From: Candidatus Binataceae bacterium
GTDB lineage: Bacteria; Desulfobacterota; Binatia; Binatales; Binataceae
Length of the DNA: 64,000 nucleotides
Direction: 5' to 3'
NCBI GenBank assembly: GCA_035508495.1
Contig: DATJMX010000028.1
Location: forward strand, 1 to 64,000
Position numbers and translations under genes: made by a program. Of this stretch, positions 25,663 to 35,024 are shown piece after piece. Each line of letters opens with the position of its first letter. Position 1 is the first letter of the stretch. Below the pieces are notes generated by a model, which had not been told where the DNA came from, made no database searches, and saw only the letters and a program-made list of their open reading frames with translations.

Positions 25663-27339
25663 ATGAGCGACAAAACCAAGACCAATTACGAAGTGATCGT
25701 TATCGGCGCCGGCGTTGCCGGGATCTATCAGATAAAGCTGCTGTCGGACCTCGGCGTCGACGCCACCGTGCTCGACGCGGCTGGCGATCTCGGCGGCACG
25801 TGGTACGCCAATCGCTATCCCGGCGCACGTTTTGACTCGGAGAGCTACACCTACGGCTACTCGTTCTCGAAGGAACTCCTCAACGAATGGCACTGGAAAG
25901 AGCGCTTCTCGAGCCAGCCCGAGAACCTCCGCTATCTGAATTACGTCGCCGACAAATTCGATCTGCGCAAATACATGCAGTTCAATTGCAAGGTCGAATC
26001 GATGCGCTTCGACGAGGCCACCGACCAGTGGCGCCTCCATCTCAACGACGGCCGCGACTTGACATGCCGTTTCGTCGTGATGGCAGTCGGTTTGCTTTCG
26101 ATTCCGACGCCACCGCGCTTCAAGGGCATGGAGAAGTTCAAGGGCCGTTCTTTCCACACATTTCACTGGCCGCACGAGCCGGTCGAAATGGCGGGCAAAA
26201 AAGTCGCCGTTATCGGGACCGGCGCCACCGGTATCCAGGTGATCGCGGAGATCGCTGACAAGGTCGGCGATCTGACCGTGTTTCAGCGCCGTCCCAACTG
26301 GTCCGCGCCGCTCAACAATGGGCCGATCTCCGAGACGGAAATGGCCGATATTCGCGCCCGCTACGATCAAATCTTCAAAACCTGCGCGCGCACGCCCGGC
26401 GGCTTCGAGCATGAGCCCGACCGGCGCGGCTTCTACGAGGTGTCGCCCGAAGAGCGGCGAGCGCTGTGGGACAAGCTTTACAACTCACCGGGATTTGCAA
26501 TCTGGCTGCGCAACTTCCGCGAGATTTTCACCGACGAGAAAGCGAACGCCGAATTCTCCGCCTACGTCGCGGACAGGATTCGCCAGCGCGTGAAGGATCC
26601 GGCGACCGCGGAGAAGCTCATCCCGCGCGATCACGGTTTCGGCGTGCAGCGCGTGCCAATGGAGACGCGATACTTCGAAGCGTACAACCGCGACAACGTG
26701 CATCTCGTGGACATCAGCGAGACGCCGATCGTCGAGGTGACCGAGACGGGACTGCGCACGACCGAGCGCGACTACGACTTCGACGTCATCGTGTACGCGA
26801 CGGGCTTCGACGCGATCACGGGCGCCTTCGATCATATCGACATCCAGGGCGTCGGCGGCGCCAGGCTGCGCGACCAATGGGCCGACGGTCCATCGACGTT
26901 CCTCGGCATGATGGTGCACGGCTTCCCGAATTTCCTGATGCCCTCGGGACCGCAGAGCGGGTCGGCTTCGACGAACTATCCGCGTGGAATCGAGACCGGC
27001 GTCAGCTGGTGCACGGACCTGCTCAAGTACATGAGGGAGCACGGTTATGTTCGCGCCGACGCAGCGCTCGAAGCGCAAGAGCGCTGGGCGGCGCACGTCA
27101 AGGAGATGTACTCCGCGATGCTCATGCGCAAGGCGAAATCGTGGTTCACGGGTTACAATTCGAACGTGCCGGGCCACGAGCACGGCAAGATCCGCTACTT
27201 CGTTTACAATGGCGGCGCGCCGAAATACGTCAGCAACATCAACGAAGTCGCAAGGAACAACTACAAGGGCATCGACTTCACGCCGGGTTCATTGCTCGGA
27301 CAGCGTCAAGGACTCGAAACGGAGAGCGTCGGCGAGTAG
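25663..27339 (+). CDS. Baeyer-Villiger flavin monooxygenase (cyclohexanone/steroid monooxygenase-like)
   Basis: The 558-residue protein has an N-terminal FAD motif (VIVIGAGVAGIYQIKLLSDLG), LGGTWYANRYPGARFDSESYTYGYSF, the Baeyer-Villiger signature FKGRSFHTFHWP near residues 159-170, and the NADPH Rossmann VAVIGTGATGIQVIAEIADKVGDLTVFQR. These place it in class I BVMOs, which insert oxygen next to a ketone to make esters or lactones. The ATG at 25663 follows GGGAG by six bases. It is divergent from the Rieske-SDR operon and followed by the CrtC-like gene after 32 bases. An oxygenase, dehydrogenase and BVMO together fit alcohol-to-ketone-to-ester breakdown of a ring compound. Confidence 0.9.
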   Translation: MSDKTKTNYEVIVIGAGVAGIYQIKLLSDLGVDATVLDAAGDLGGTWYANRYPGARFDSESYTYGYSFSKELLNEWHWKERFSSQPENLRYLNYVADKFDLRKYMQFNCKVESMRFDEATDQWRLHLNDGRDLTCRFVVMAVGLLSIPTPPRFKGMEKFKGRSFHTFHWPHEPVEMAGKKVAVIGTGATGIQVIAEIADKVGDLTVFQRRPNWSAPLNNGPISETEMADIRARYDQIFKTCARTPGGFEHEPDRRGFYEVSPEERRALWDKLYNSPGFAIWLRNFREIFTDEKANAEFSAYVADRIRQRVKDPATAEKLIPRDHGFGVQRVPMETRYFEAYNRDNVHLVDISETPIVEVTETGLRTTERDYDFDVIVYATGFDAITGAFDHIDIQGVGGARLRDQWADGPSTFLGMMVHGFPNFLMPSGPQSGSASTNYPRGIETGVSWCTDLLKYMREHGYVRADAALEAQERWAAHVKEMYSAMLMRKAKSWFTGYNSNVPGHEHGKIRYFVYNGGAPKYVSNINEVARNNYKGIDFTPGSLLGQRQGLETESVGE

Positions 27340-27371
27340 ATTCCTCGAGCGAATGGACTGAGGAGACGGCT

Positions 27372-28499
27372 ATGCTGAACAAGCTCGACGACTTTCCGAT
27401 TCACCAGACTCCGGAACCGATCGCGCATCCCGCGAGCAGCGACCGCAACGTTTACGATCGCACCTGGTACAACGGCTACGCCGAGGATGGCTCCTACTAC
27501 TTCGGCATCGGGATGGCGGTGTATCCGCATCGCGGGATTCTCGACTGCGCCTTCAGCGTCGTCACGCGCGGCGGCCGGCAGCATAGCTTTTTCGGCTCGC
27601 GCCGCGCGCCGCTCGAGCGCACCGAGATGCAGGTCGGTCCGTTCCGGATGGAAGTCATCGAGCCGATGCGCCGGACGCGAGTGGTGCTGGACAAAAACGA
27701 AAGCGGCATCACCTGCGACGTGACTTTCTCGGCGCGCACCGCCGCGATCCAGGAAGGACGCCAGATTCTATGGTCCGGCACGCGCCGCGCGATGGACGCG
27801 ACGCGCTTCGATCAGTTCGGCCGCTGGAGCGGCTCGATTAGCCATCCCGACGGCGAGATCAAGGTGGACGAGCGGGTCTGCCGCGCGACCAAGGATCGCT
27901 CGTGGGGCGTGCGCAATGTCGGCGAGCGCGAGACCGGCGGCGCACCCTCCGTTCCAGGCGGCATCTTCTTTTTGTGGGCGCCGCTTTTCTGGGACGATCA
28001 CATCACGCACGGAATCTTCTTCGACGGCTCTCGTGGCGAGGCTCTGGTTCGCGAGGGAATCGTCGCGCCGCTCTATGCCAGCGAAGCTGAAGTGCCCGCG
28101 GTTCAGGACGGACGCGATCTGCGGATGGCCACGGCGCGTCATCGCGTGAAATACGTGCCGGGCACGCGGCTGGCCAAATCCGCCGAGATCGATCTCGTCG
28201 AGCTCGACGGCTCATGCCGCACGATCGCGCTCGAACCGATTCTGAGATTTCAGATGAAAGGGCTCGGCTACGCTCATCCCGAATGGGGCCAGGGGATGTG
28301 GAAAGGCGAGATGGCGATCGGCAGCGAATCGTTCGATCCGCAAAAACTGAATCTGCTGGCGCCGGAGAATATCCACGTCCAGCAGGTCGTGCGCGCGAGC
28401 GATGGCAAGCGCAAGGGCGTCGGCGTGCTCGAGCAAGTCGTCTTCGGCCCTTATGCTCCTGCAGGTTTCACGGATTTCGTCGACGGCGCAAAGGGCTAG
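27372..28499 (+). CDS. CrtC/AttH-like (DUF7064-type) beta-barrel protein, putative catabolic role
   Basis: The 375-residue protein resembles the hydroxyneurosporene synthase-like (CrtC/AttH) superfamily of paired lipocalin-type barrels. Helpful marks are the DRTWYNGYAEDGSYYFGIGMAVYPHRGILDCAFSVV opening, the central CRATKDRSWGVRNVGE motif (a D-x-SWGxR pattern common in DUF7064/7065 proteins) and the closing AYGxxxxPEWGQGMWKGE-like GYAHPEWGQGMWKGEMAIG. I know such genes beside steroid and alkane degradation genes in actinobacteria, but their reaction is unclear; isomerase, hydratase and lipid-binding roles are all possible. GAGGAG precedes the ATG by seven bases. It forms an operon with the BVMO and ends two bases from the convergent LuxR gene. 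Confidence 0.75.
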   Translation: MLNKLDDFPIHQTPEPIAHPASSDRNVYDRTWYNGYAEDGSYYFGIGMAVYPHRGILDCAFSVVTRGGRQHSFFGSRRAPLERTEMQVGPFRMEVIEPMRRTRVVLDKNESGITCDVTFSARTAAIQEGRQILWSGTRRAMDATRFDQFGRWSGSISHPDGEIKVDERVCRATKDRSWGVRNVGERETGGAPSVPGGIFFLWAPLFWDDHITHGIFFDGSRGEALVREGIVAPLYASEAEVPAVQDGRDLRMATARHRVKYVPGTRLAKSAEIDLVELDGSCRTIALEPILRFQMKGLGYAHPEWGQGMWKGEMAIGSESFDPQKLNLLAPENIHVQQVVRASDGKRKGVGVLEQVVFGPYAPAGFTDFVDGAKG

Positions 28500-28501
28500 C
28501 C

Positions 28502-29635
28502 TCAGATACCGCCGCGGCTCGTCCTGCGCAGGGCATCCCATGCAACCGACGCGGCTGCGACGCGCGATTCGACGCCGAGCTTCGGGTAGATGCGCTCGAG
28601 ATGCTTGTCCACGGTGCGCCGGCTGAGATCCATGATCGATGCGACTTCGGCGCTCGTTTTGCCGCGCGCCACCCAGAGCAATACTTCGGCTTCGCGCGGC
28701 GATAGACCGAGATGCCGCGCGAGTAGCGCCGGGTTGTCGCGCTCGGTCTGCTCAGTCAACAACAACAGGTAACCCTCCGAACGCCGCGGCAAGATCCGCA
28801 CGATGAGGTGCGCGCCTTCGGCGCCTTTTATCGTCATCGGGGCAATTGGACTCGGCCAGCAGTGTCTGTCGGCGAGCGACTCCTGCCAGTAGCGCCAGCG
28901 GCGCGCGATCACGTCGGGCAAACGATTCGCCGGCGACATCGCGCCCGCGTACTTCTCGAGCAGATCGATCGCGCGTGGCGAGGCGCTTATGATCTGGCCG
29001 TCACGCACGCGGATCGTGGTTGCGCCCAGGCAACCTTCCAACGCTTCCTGAGTCTCCTGCTGATCCTGACGCGCAGCGCTCACCGCTTTCGCGTTGAGGA
29101 ACGCCTGCAGGAAATGCGGCCGCAGCATCTCGAGCATCTGCCCATCGCGTTCGGAGAAGTCGCTACGCTCGCGACTGAGCGAAAGCGCGATATGGTCATC
29201 CGTCTGCGCGGTCTTGGCAGACACCGTCATCAGGTACTCGATTCCCATCGGGCGAAAAATCTCGTTGTAGAGGCGCAGACGGCGCAAACTTCGGCGCGAC
29301 GCAAAGTCCGATAATTTGAGCGCGCGGGTGTCTCTCGTGCGCCCGTAGTGGTCGACTAATGGATGTTCGTGCAAGGTTGCGCGCGCGGTGGCGTTGAAAT
29401 CTTTCACGCCGAAGTATTCGGGCGAGGGTTCAATCCGAACCTTGATTCGGCCTTGCTCGATATTGATTTCGTTGTAGCCGCAAGTGTCGACCGCAATCAG
29501 CTGCGGCACGAGGCTGATCAAATGCCGCGGCAGCGATTCGAGGTCCTGCGTTACATAAAAATCCGGCAGGAGCTTGACGAACCGATCGAAATCAATGCGC
29601 GAAATATGCATGTGAATTCGGGGATTTACGTACAT
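28502..29635 (-). CDS. LuxR-family transcriptional regulator
   Basis: The protein of about 377 residues has a GAF/autoinducer-like N-terminal sensing region and a C-terminal LuxR helix-turn-helix (LGLSPREAEVLLWVARGKTSAEVASIMDLSRRTVDKHLERIYPKLGVESRVAA). It has no receiver domain. The start is uncertain: MYVNPRIHM at 29635 or the inner Met at 29611. Neither has a good ribosome site, and a TACAAT hexamer a few bases upstream suggests a short or absent leader. It is convergent with the BVMO/CrtC-like operon and divergent from the SBBP gene, so it may control either one. No acyl-homoserine-lactone synthase is visible. Confidence 0.82.
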   Translation of the reverse strand: MYVNPRIHMHISRIDFDRFVKLLPDFYVTQDLESLPRHLISLVPQLIAVDTCGYNEINIEQGRIKVRIEPSPEYFGVKDFNATARATLHEHPLVDHYGRTRDTRALKLSDFASRRSLRRLRLYNEIFRPMGIEYLMTVSAKTAQTDDHIALSLSRERSDFSERDGQMLEMLRPHFLQAFLNAKAVSAARQDQQETQEALEGCLGATTIRVRDGQIISASPRAIDLLEKYAGAMSPANRLPDVIARRWRYWQESLADRHCWPSPIAPMTIKGAEGAHLIVRILPRRSEGYLLLLTEQTERDNPALLARHLGLSPREAEVLLWVARGKTSAEVASIMDLSRRTVDKHLERIYPKLGVESRVAAASVAWDALRRTSRGGI

Positions 29636-29660
29636 TTGCGTATTGTAACGAACAACGCAA
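29636..29660. promoter_or_regulatory. Inverted repeat at the LuxR / SBBP divergent promoter
   Basis: TTGCGT (29636-29641) and its complement ACGCAA (29655-29660) are separated by 13 bases. The repeat touches the likely start codon of the LuxR gene and lies 58 bases before the GTG of the SBBP gene. A LuxR-type operator for self-control is possible. The arms are six bases with only one more inner match, so chance cannot be excluded. Confidence 0.3.
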
Positions 29661-29717
29661 TCGCGTTTCTTCTGCCCAAATTGAGGGGACTGCGGTCGGA
29701 AACGGGGAGTCTGATTT

Positions 29718-32700
29718 GTGATTGCGCGAAATCGGTTTCGTTTTGCGTGGACACTCGCCTTATTTCTTGTTGCATCGCTTTTCGCTTTGAGGGTTGGGGC
29801 CCACTGGCGCGACCCTGTCCTCGCGCCTGGTATGGAGGTCGCTGCGCGCTCGCATCCAGCTCCGCGTGATCGCGTCAAAATCGCCGTTCCTCTTCACTTC
29901 GAACCAAATCGTGGACAGACCGCGCGCCCGGTGCGCTTCGTAGCCCACAGCGGCAACCTGGCGCTGTTCCTGACGGACAAAGACACGATCCTGCGGCTGG
30001 TTCGCTCGGCATCGCGCCACCCGGGTTCACACAACCAGAAGATCGGTTCGGCGGTATTGCATCTGCGGCCCATAGGCAGAAATGCGCACGTCGCTATGCG
30101 CGGCGAAGACCCGATGCGGGCGCGGGTCAACTATTTCATGGGTCGCGATCCTGCGAACTGGCATACCGACATTCCGACCTACGCGAAGGTCCGAGAGCGG
30201 CAGGTTTGGCGTGGTGTCGATCTGGTTTGGTACGGCAGCGAGGGACAGCTCGAATGCGATTTCGTGCTACAGCCCGGCGCGGATCCGCGCGCGATCAAGC
30301 TTGCAATCGAAGGCGCAGACTCGGCGCGCGCCGAGCGCGATGGCAGTATCGCGATTTCAACGCGTGGGCGGGAGATGCGGCTGCTGAAGCCCGTCGTTTA
30401 TCAGACCATCGATGGTATGCGGCATCGGGTCGATGGTTCATACCTTCTTAGGCGCCGGAAGCCTGGCATCTATCAACTCGCCTTCCAGGTTGCCGACTAC
30501 GATCGCGCACGCGCTCTCGTAATCGATCCCGTCATCACTTACCTGACGTATCTTGGCGGCACAGGAGCGCATACCCAGGACGGATACGACAGCAACAGCG
30601 CGACGGGAATCGTAACTGATTCGTCGGGCAATCTTTACCTAACAGGCGGCACGTATTCGCTCGATCTGCCCGTCACCGCGAATGCCTACACGCCGCAGTT
30701 GCCCTATTCGGCGTCGATCTATGTGAGCGAGATAAACCCAAATGCGCCGGCGGCAAGCCAACTCATTTACTCAAGCTATTTTCCCGCCGACGGACAGTTG
30801 ACCGCGGGTAATCTTCAGACAGCGTCGATCGCCGTCGATTCCAAGGGCCGCATCCATCTTGCGACTAATGCCTCGAGCCGCGGCTTTCCAGTTAGCGCCA
30901 ACGCTTTTCAGCGAAGCTGCCCGCAGGTTGGCAAAAACTGCAAGTCTCCGGCATACGCAGTGATCGATCCATCGCTCAGCGGACAAAATCAACTCGTGTA
31001 TGCAACTTTCGTTGGAGGCAGCAATTCCAACGGCAACAACGAGGACATCGTAAACGCGATGGCGGTCGATCCCGCGACCGAGCGTGCATATTTGACCGGG
31101 ATAACCCAAAGCGGAAGTTTTCCGGTTACCTCGACTGCATATAGTCAGAGTTGCGCGAATGGATGCCCAAACGGTGAAGTTTTCCTTGCTGTTCTCGATC
31201 CAACTCAATCGGGTAATGCATCGCTAATCTATTCGACATACCTCGGCGGATCCCAGACTTCCGAAGTTGATGACAGTGGATACGCGGTCGCAGTTGATGG
31301 TAGCGGCAGAGCCTACTTAACCGGGTTCGCAGGCGAGACGGATTTCCCTGTGACGGCGAACGCATTTCAGTCGACCTGTAGCGGAAGTCCTTTCTGCAAT
31401 ACTTCATTTATTTCGCTGATCGATCCGAGCGAGTCAGGTACCAACTCGCTCGTGTACTCGAGCTATCTGTTCAACGATGCGCAGACAGGCGGCATCGCAG
31501 TGGATTCCAACGATGACGTTTACGTCGCGGGGATCCCGGGCGGTGCCAACACGATCCAAACCACGACTGGTGCGTTTCAAGCTGCATGTCCGAACGCGTC
31601 GGCATTTAACTGCGGCTTCTTTGTCACCAAGATGGACTTGACGCGGACTCCGGCGAATCAACTTGTCTATTCAACCTACGTAGCCGGCACGACGTTCCCC
31701 TACACGGGCGGCTACTTTGCTCAGAATACCGGCATCGCTGTCGATTCGAATCACAATGCGATCGTTGCGGGCCCGACCGGCTTCTCGGATTTCCCTACAC
31801 CGAATGGTTTGGTGACTTCCTGCCCCAACGGCTGCAGCGACGAAAACGATGTCGTGTTCGTGCTCAATTCCACCGGCACCGCGCTCGACTACGGCACATA
31901 CCTGGGTGGATCTAATGGCTCGAATGGCTATTGGGTTGCAACTAACTCCAATGGTGATGCATATGTCGCCGGCAGCACCGGATCCTCCGATTTCCCGGTC
32001 AGCAGCAACGCGTTGGATGCCACCTGCGTCGCATGCGCCGGCAGTGGAAGCACGGGCTTCGTCAGCGAACTCAATCCCGCGGCATCGGGCAGCGCGTCTC
32101 TGCTCTATTCCTCGTTCGTCGGCGGCAGTGGCCGTCCGGAATACTTCTCGCCCGGACCACCGGAGGTCGCCACGTCGATGGCCGTGGACAACAATGGCGA
32201 CGCATTTATCGTAGGCGATACCAACTCAATTGATTTTCCAGTGGTGGGCGGATTGCCATCGGCCGACCAGGGCGTATGCCCCGGCGATACGTCGAATTGT
32301 CCGGGCGCCGCCTTCGTTGCGAAGTTTGCTCCCGCAGGAAATGGGGATTTCACTCTGGTTTACTCGACGTATCTGGGCGGCAACGCGAAGACCAGCGGCA
32401 ACAGTATCGCGATCGACGGCCTGGGTGATGCCTACATCGCCGGCGCCACGGAATCGACCACTGGCCACTTTCCCCTCGTTAATGCATATCAGTCGGCTTG
32501 CCCTGCCTGCGCAAATTCTCCGGCGGGCTCCGACGGGTATGTCGCCGAACTGAACCCAAATGGAAATGGGCTCCTGTATTCCACTTATTTTGGAAGTGTC
32601 GCGGGTACCCCAATCTCAGCGGAAATTACCAACGTCACATCGGCAGTAGCAATCGGGCTGGATAACAACGGCAATATCTTTTTCACCGGCGGCACGGACG

Positions 32701-34670
32701 CAACCGACCTGCCAACAACCACAAGTGCATTCCAGTCAAACTGTCCGGCGCTGGTTGACTCCGACCGTCCGTGCAATTCAACTTTCCTGGCCGAGCTGAA
32801 TCCAAGTCTTACGGATCAGCTCGTTTATTCGAGTTTTATGAGCGGCACCACTGCCACTTCAGCAGCCGCTGCCGCGGAAAATGAACCGCTGACCGGTTCG
32901 ATCGGCTTAGCGGTCGACTCGAAGGGCAAACCTTATATTTCGGGCACCAGCAACGAGAGTGACTTACCGACAACAACCGGTGTCCTCAATACCGGCCCGT
33001 GCGCGGCCGCGGACTGCGGTTTCGTCGCCAAGTTCGATACGACGCAGAGCGGAGCTGGTTCACTGGTATATTCGACCCTGCTAACCGGCTCGACTGGGAT
33101 AACGAGCCTGGCACGCCTGGCTGTTGATTCCGCCGGCGACGCCTACGTCACGGGAGGTTCGATTGCCAGCGATTACCCGGTCAAAAACGGATACCAGGGC
33201 ACATGCCCGGATTGCGTCAACGAGCGCACGAGCGCCGTCGTCAGCGAGCTGAATCCAACCGCTGGCGGACTCATATATTCGACATATCTCGGAGGAACCT
33301 CGGACCCGTATCTCGGCATCGCGGATCCTTCGGAAGTTGGCGTCGGGATCGGAGTGACATCCTCGGGAAATATCGTCGTTTCAGGAATTTCGGACTCAGA
33401 TACTTTCCCGTTGTCCGCCGATGCTTTCAATCCGTGCCCCGGTTCGTTTGTCACAGAACTGAACCCCAACACGGCGCCGGCCAATCAACTCGTATTCTCA
33501 AGCTGCCTTGATAACGCGACGGATTTCGCAGTGGCATCAGCTATTGGCTCCGCCGTCGTTCCCTTTGACACAAGTATCTACATTGCCGGTGGCACAGCGT
33601 CGGCAGCTTTACAAGTCACGGCCGATGCATTTCAGAACCAATGCCACCAATGTACTTTCGATGCGTACAATGGGTATTTTGGGGTACTCGCGCCGCAGGG
33701 AGCAGTAACAGAGACGCCAACTCCGACGTCGACCGCCACTGGATCTCCTTCTCCCACCGCGACAGCGACCGCGACCGGAAGTACGACGCCCACTGCGACT
33801 TCATCTGCCAGCGCAACTGCGACGTCGACACCAACTATTTCAGCGACTGCAACTCCAACGCGATCCGCAACGCAAACGCCGACTGCTACTGCTTCGTCGT
33901 CGCCGACCGCCACGGCAACTGCGACAGTCAGTCCGTCACCAACGCCCACTGCAACTTCTTCTACAGGGCCGACGCAGATCCCAACTCCTACCTCGACTCC
34001 GACTTCGGCACTGGGCGGCGATGCCGCTTTAATCGACAAAGGTAGCAGCGTCGTCTCGCCGGGATCGTCGAGCGATCTTGGCACCTTTCAGTACTCACCC
34101 TCGGATACTGGCGAGCAGGTAGTGTCGTCGGCTACGGTATCGGTGAGCCGGCCCGGCATTTTCACTTCGCTGACATTGACGGCATCACTCGGCGTTAATC
34201 AAGTTGGCAGCACGACCGTAACTGTACCGGATATCACTTCGACGACTGTGTTTACATTCTCGCCGCCACTGACTATTCCGTCAGGCGGTGGAATATCCCT
34301 GAGCTTCGAGTTGAGCGGCACGATCGCGCCGCATCAGCTCGGCAGTCTAGACAACGTGAGGCTCGCGGGCATCGCCAGCTTCAACAGCAAGAGCAGATTC
34401 AGCTCGGAGACCAGCCTTACACTTGCGCTCGCGATGTTCGGCTTCGCGATCCTCCCGCTCGGCATCAGAACTCGGCGGCGCGCCACCTTCATGGTGGCTT
34501 CGCTCATCGTTCTCTCGGCCGCTCTCGCCGGATGCGGCGGATCGAGCGGCGCTCCAGCCACATCGGAATCCTCGACTCAGAAAATAACGCTATTAGCAGT
34601 CACGGAAAATGAAGTTCCGGTGGGAGTGAGCGGTCTGCCGATCGATCTCGGCACGATCACAGTCAGGTAG
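29718..34670 (+). CDS. Large secreted SBBP-repeat beta-propeller surface protein
   Basis: The 1650-residue protein starts at GTG 29718 after GGGGAG. Residues 1-28 are a signal peptide (FAWTLALFLVASLFALRVGA). Residues 45-270 match the N-terminal domain that precedes SBBP repeats (HFEPNRGQTARPVRFVAHSG; VNYFMGRDPANWHTDIPTYAKVRERQVWRGVDLVWYG; LVIDPVITYLTYLGG). Residues 275-1330 hold about a dozen and a half SBBP repeats with the pattern (L/V)(V/I)YSTYLGG...AVDS.G.AY(V/L)TG.T.S.DFPVT.NAFQ. A Thr/Ser/Pro linker covers 1331-1430, then a beta domain, and near 1565-1610 a hydrophobic segment, an Arg cluster (RTRRR) and a second hydrophobic stretch ending LAGCGGSSG. That tail is like acidobacterial surface proteins and may be an anchor. 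The likely role is adhesion or surface binding; cysteine pairs in many repeats suggest disulfides. Confidence 0.87.
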   Translation: MIARNRFRFAWTLALFLVASLFALRVGAHWRDPVLAPGMEVAARSHPAPRDRVKIAVPLHFEPNRGQTARPVRFVAHSGNLALFLTDKDTILRLVRSASRHPGSHNQKIGSAVLHLRPIGRNAHVAMRGEDPMRARVNYFMGRDPANWHTDIPTYAKVRERQVWRGVDLVWYGSEGQLECDFVLQPGADPRAIKLAIEGADSARAERDGSIAISTRGREMRLLKPVVYQTIDGMRHRVDGSYLLRRRKPGIYQLAFQVADYDRARALVIDPVITYLTYLGGTGAHTQDGYDSNSATGIVTDSSGNLYLTGGTYSLDLPVTANAYTPQLPYSASIYVSEINPNAPAASQLIYSSYFPADGQLTAGNLQTASIAVDSKGRIHLATNASSRGFPVSANAFQRSCPQVGKNCKSPAYAVIDPSLSGQNQLVYATFVGGSNSNGNNEDIVNAMAVDPATERAYLTGITQSGSFPVTSTAYSQSCANGCPNGEVFLAVLDPTQSGNASLIYSTYLGGSQTSEVDDSGYAVAVDGSGRAYLTGFAGETDFPVTANAFQSTCSGSPFCNTSFISLIDPSESGTNSLVYSSYLFNDAQTGGIAVDSNDDVYVAGIPGGANTIQTTTGAFQAACPNASAFNCGFFVTKMDLTRTPANQLVYSTYVAGTTFPYTGGYFAQNTGIAVDSNHNAIVAGPTGFSDFPTPNGLVTSCPNGCSDENDVVFVLNSTGTALDYGTYLGGSNGSNGYWVATNSNGDAYVAGSTGSSDFPVSSNALDATCVACAGSGSTGFVSELNPAASGSASLLYSSFVGGSGRPEYFSPGPPEVATSMAVDNNGDAFIVGDTNSIDFPVVGGLPSADQGVCPGDTSNCPGAAFVAKFAPAGNGDFTLVYSTYLGGNAKTSGNSIAIDGLGDAYIAGATESTTGHFPLVNAYQSACPACANSPAGSDGYVAELNPNGNGLLYSTYFGSVAGTPISAEITNVTSAVAIGLDNNGNIFFTGGTDATDLPTTTSAFQSNCPALVDSDRPCNSTFLAELNPSLTDQLVYSSFMSGTTATSAAAAAENEPLTGSIGLAVDSKGKPYISGTSNESDLPTTTGVLNTGPCAAADCGFVAKFDTTQSGAGSLVYSTLLTGSTGITSLARLAVDSAGDAYVTGGSIASDYPVKNGYQGTCPDCVNERTSAVVSELNPTAGGLIYSTYLGGTSDPYLGIADPSEVGVGIGVTSSGNIVVSGISDSDTFPLSADAFNPCPGSFVTELNPNTAPANQLVFSSCLDNATDFAVASAIGSAVVPFDTSIYIAGGTASAALQVTADAFQNQCHQCTFDAYNGYFGVLAPQGAVTETPTPTSTATGSPSPTATATATGSTTPTATSSASATATSTPTISATATPTRSATQTPTATASSSPTATATATVSPSPTPTATSSTGPTQIPTPTSTPTSALGGDAALIDKGSSVVSPGSSSDLGTFQYSPSDTGEQVVSSATVSVSRPGIFTSLTLTASLGVNQVGSTTVTVPDITSTTVFTFSPPLTIPSGGGISLSFELSGTIAPHQLGSLDNVRLAGIASFNSKSRFSSETSLTLALAMFGFAILPLGIRTRRRATFMVASLIVLSAALAGCGGSSGAPATSESSTQKITLLAVTENEVPVGVSGLPIDLGTITVR
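33711..34010 (+). repeat. Low-complexity Thr/Ser/Pro-coding tract
   Basis: About 300 bases of degenerate AC(N)-rich triplets encode a Thr/Ser/Pro/Ala linker (TPTPTSTATGSPSPTATATA and similar units), inside the SBBP protein between its repeats and its C-terminal domain. Tracts like this are stalk or wall-spanning linkers and often O-glycosylated. The imperfect repeats make the tract prone to length change. Confidence 0.85.
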
Positions 34671-35024
34671 AATCGGCTTGAACCGGAGCTGATTATTGCC
34701 CGCCTTCGAGCTGGCAGTTTTCGCCGATTATACTTCTGCGTATTGATGACCTTCGACTTGTTTAGCAGCGTTGATACGTCGGCAGTCTGCGCACTAGAGG
34801 CGATCAGGCCGATGGCGAAAGCGCTTGCCGCGAAAGTAACTTACGATGCATCACTCACCTCGGAAGTCGAATTATATCCGTGACAAGTGGCGTCGCCGGC
34901 CACCTGGGCCATTTAAGCTGCGCTCAAAACCTCTCACCACTGAAGGAATATTGCGCGATTGGCTCGCGCGGCTGCCTTCCTGGTTATGCAATGCGTAGTT
35001 AATGCCATCTCGTGACGGCGGGAA
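34671..35024. other. Intergenic stretch between SBBP gene and the convergent aldehyde dehydrogenase
   Basis: This 354-base gap holds no intact gene. It contains a possible decayed small exported gene on the minus strand (34693-34851), described separately. No clear terminator hairpin was found. Confidence 0.6.
34693..34851 (-). pseudogene. Possible decayed gene for a small exported peptide
   Basis: A minus-strand ATG at 34851 has a GAGGTG ribosome site. The ATG frame gives MHRKLLSR and soon a stop, but a second frame carries VTFAASAFAIGLIASSAQTADVSTLLNKSKVINTQK, which looks like a signal peptide with cleavage near SSAQTAD plus a short mature part. Returning to the first frame gives IIGENCQLEGGQ and TAA at 34693. 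Two compensating indels would restore a 50-residue secreted protein. This is either a decayed gene, two sequencing errors or coincidence. No family is recognised. Confidence 0.3.

Noticed and set aside
25522..26412. 296-codon minus-strand frame
   Set aside because: Antisense of the Baeyer-Villiger monooxygenase gene, which has full FAD and BVMO motifs.
26466..27371. Long N-terminal extension of the CrtC-like gene
   Set aside because: The frame runs through the monooxygenase gene with an Arg-rich meaningless sequence; the true start is ATG 27372 with GAGGAG.
33632..34084. 150-codon minus-strand frame rich in Val, Ala and Gly
   Set aside because: It is the antisense of the Thr/Ser/Pro linker repeats, which gives a long open frame by composition.
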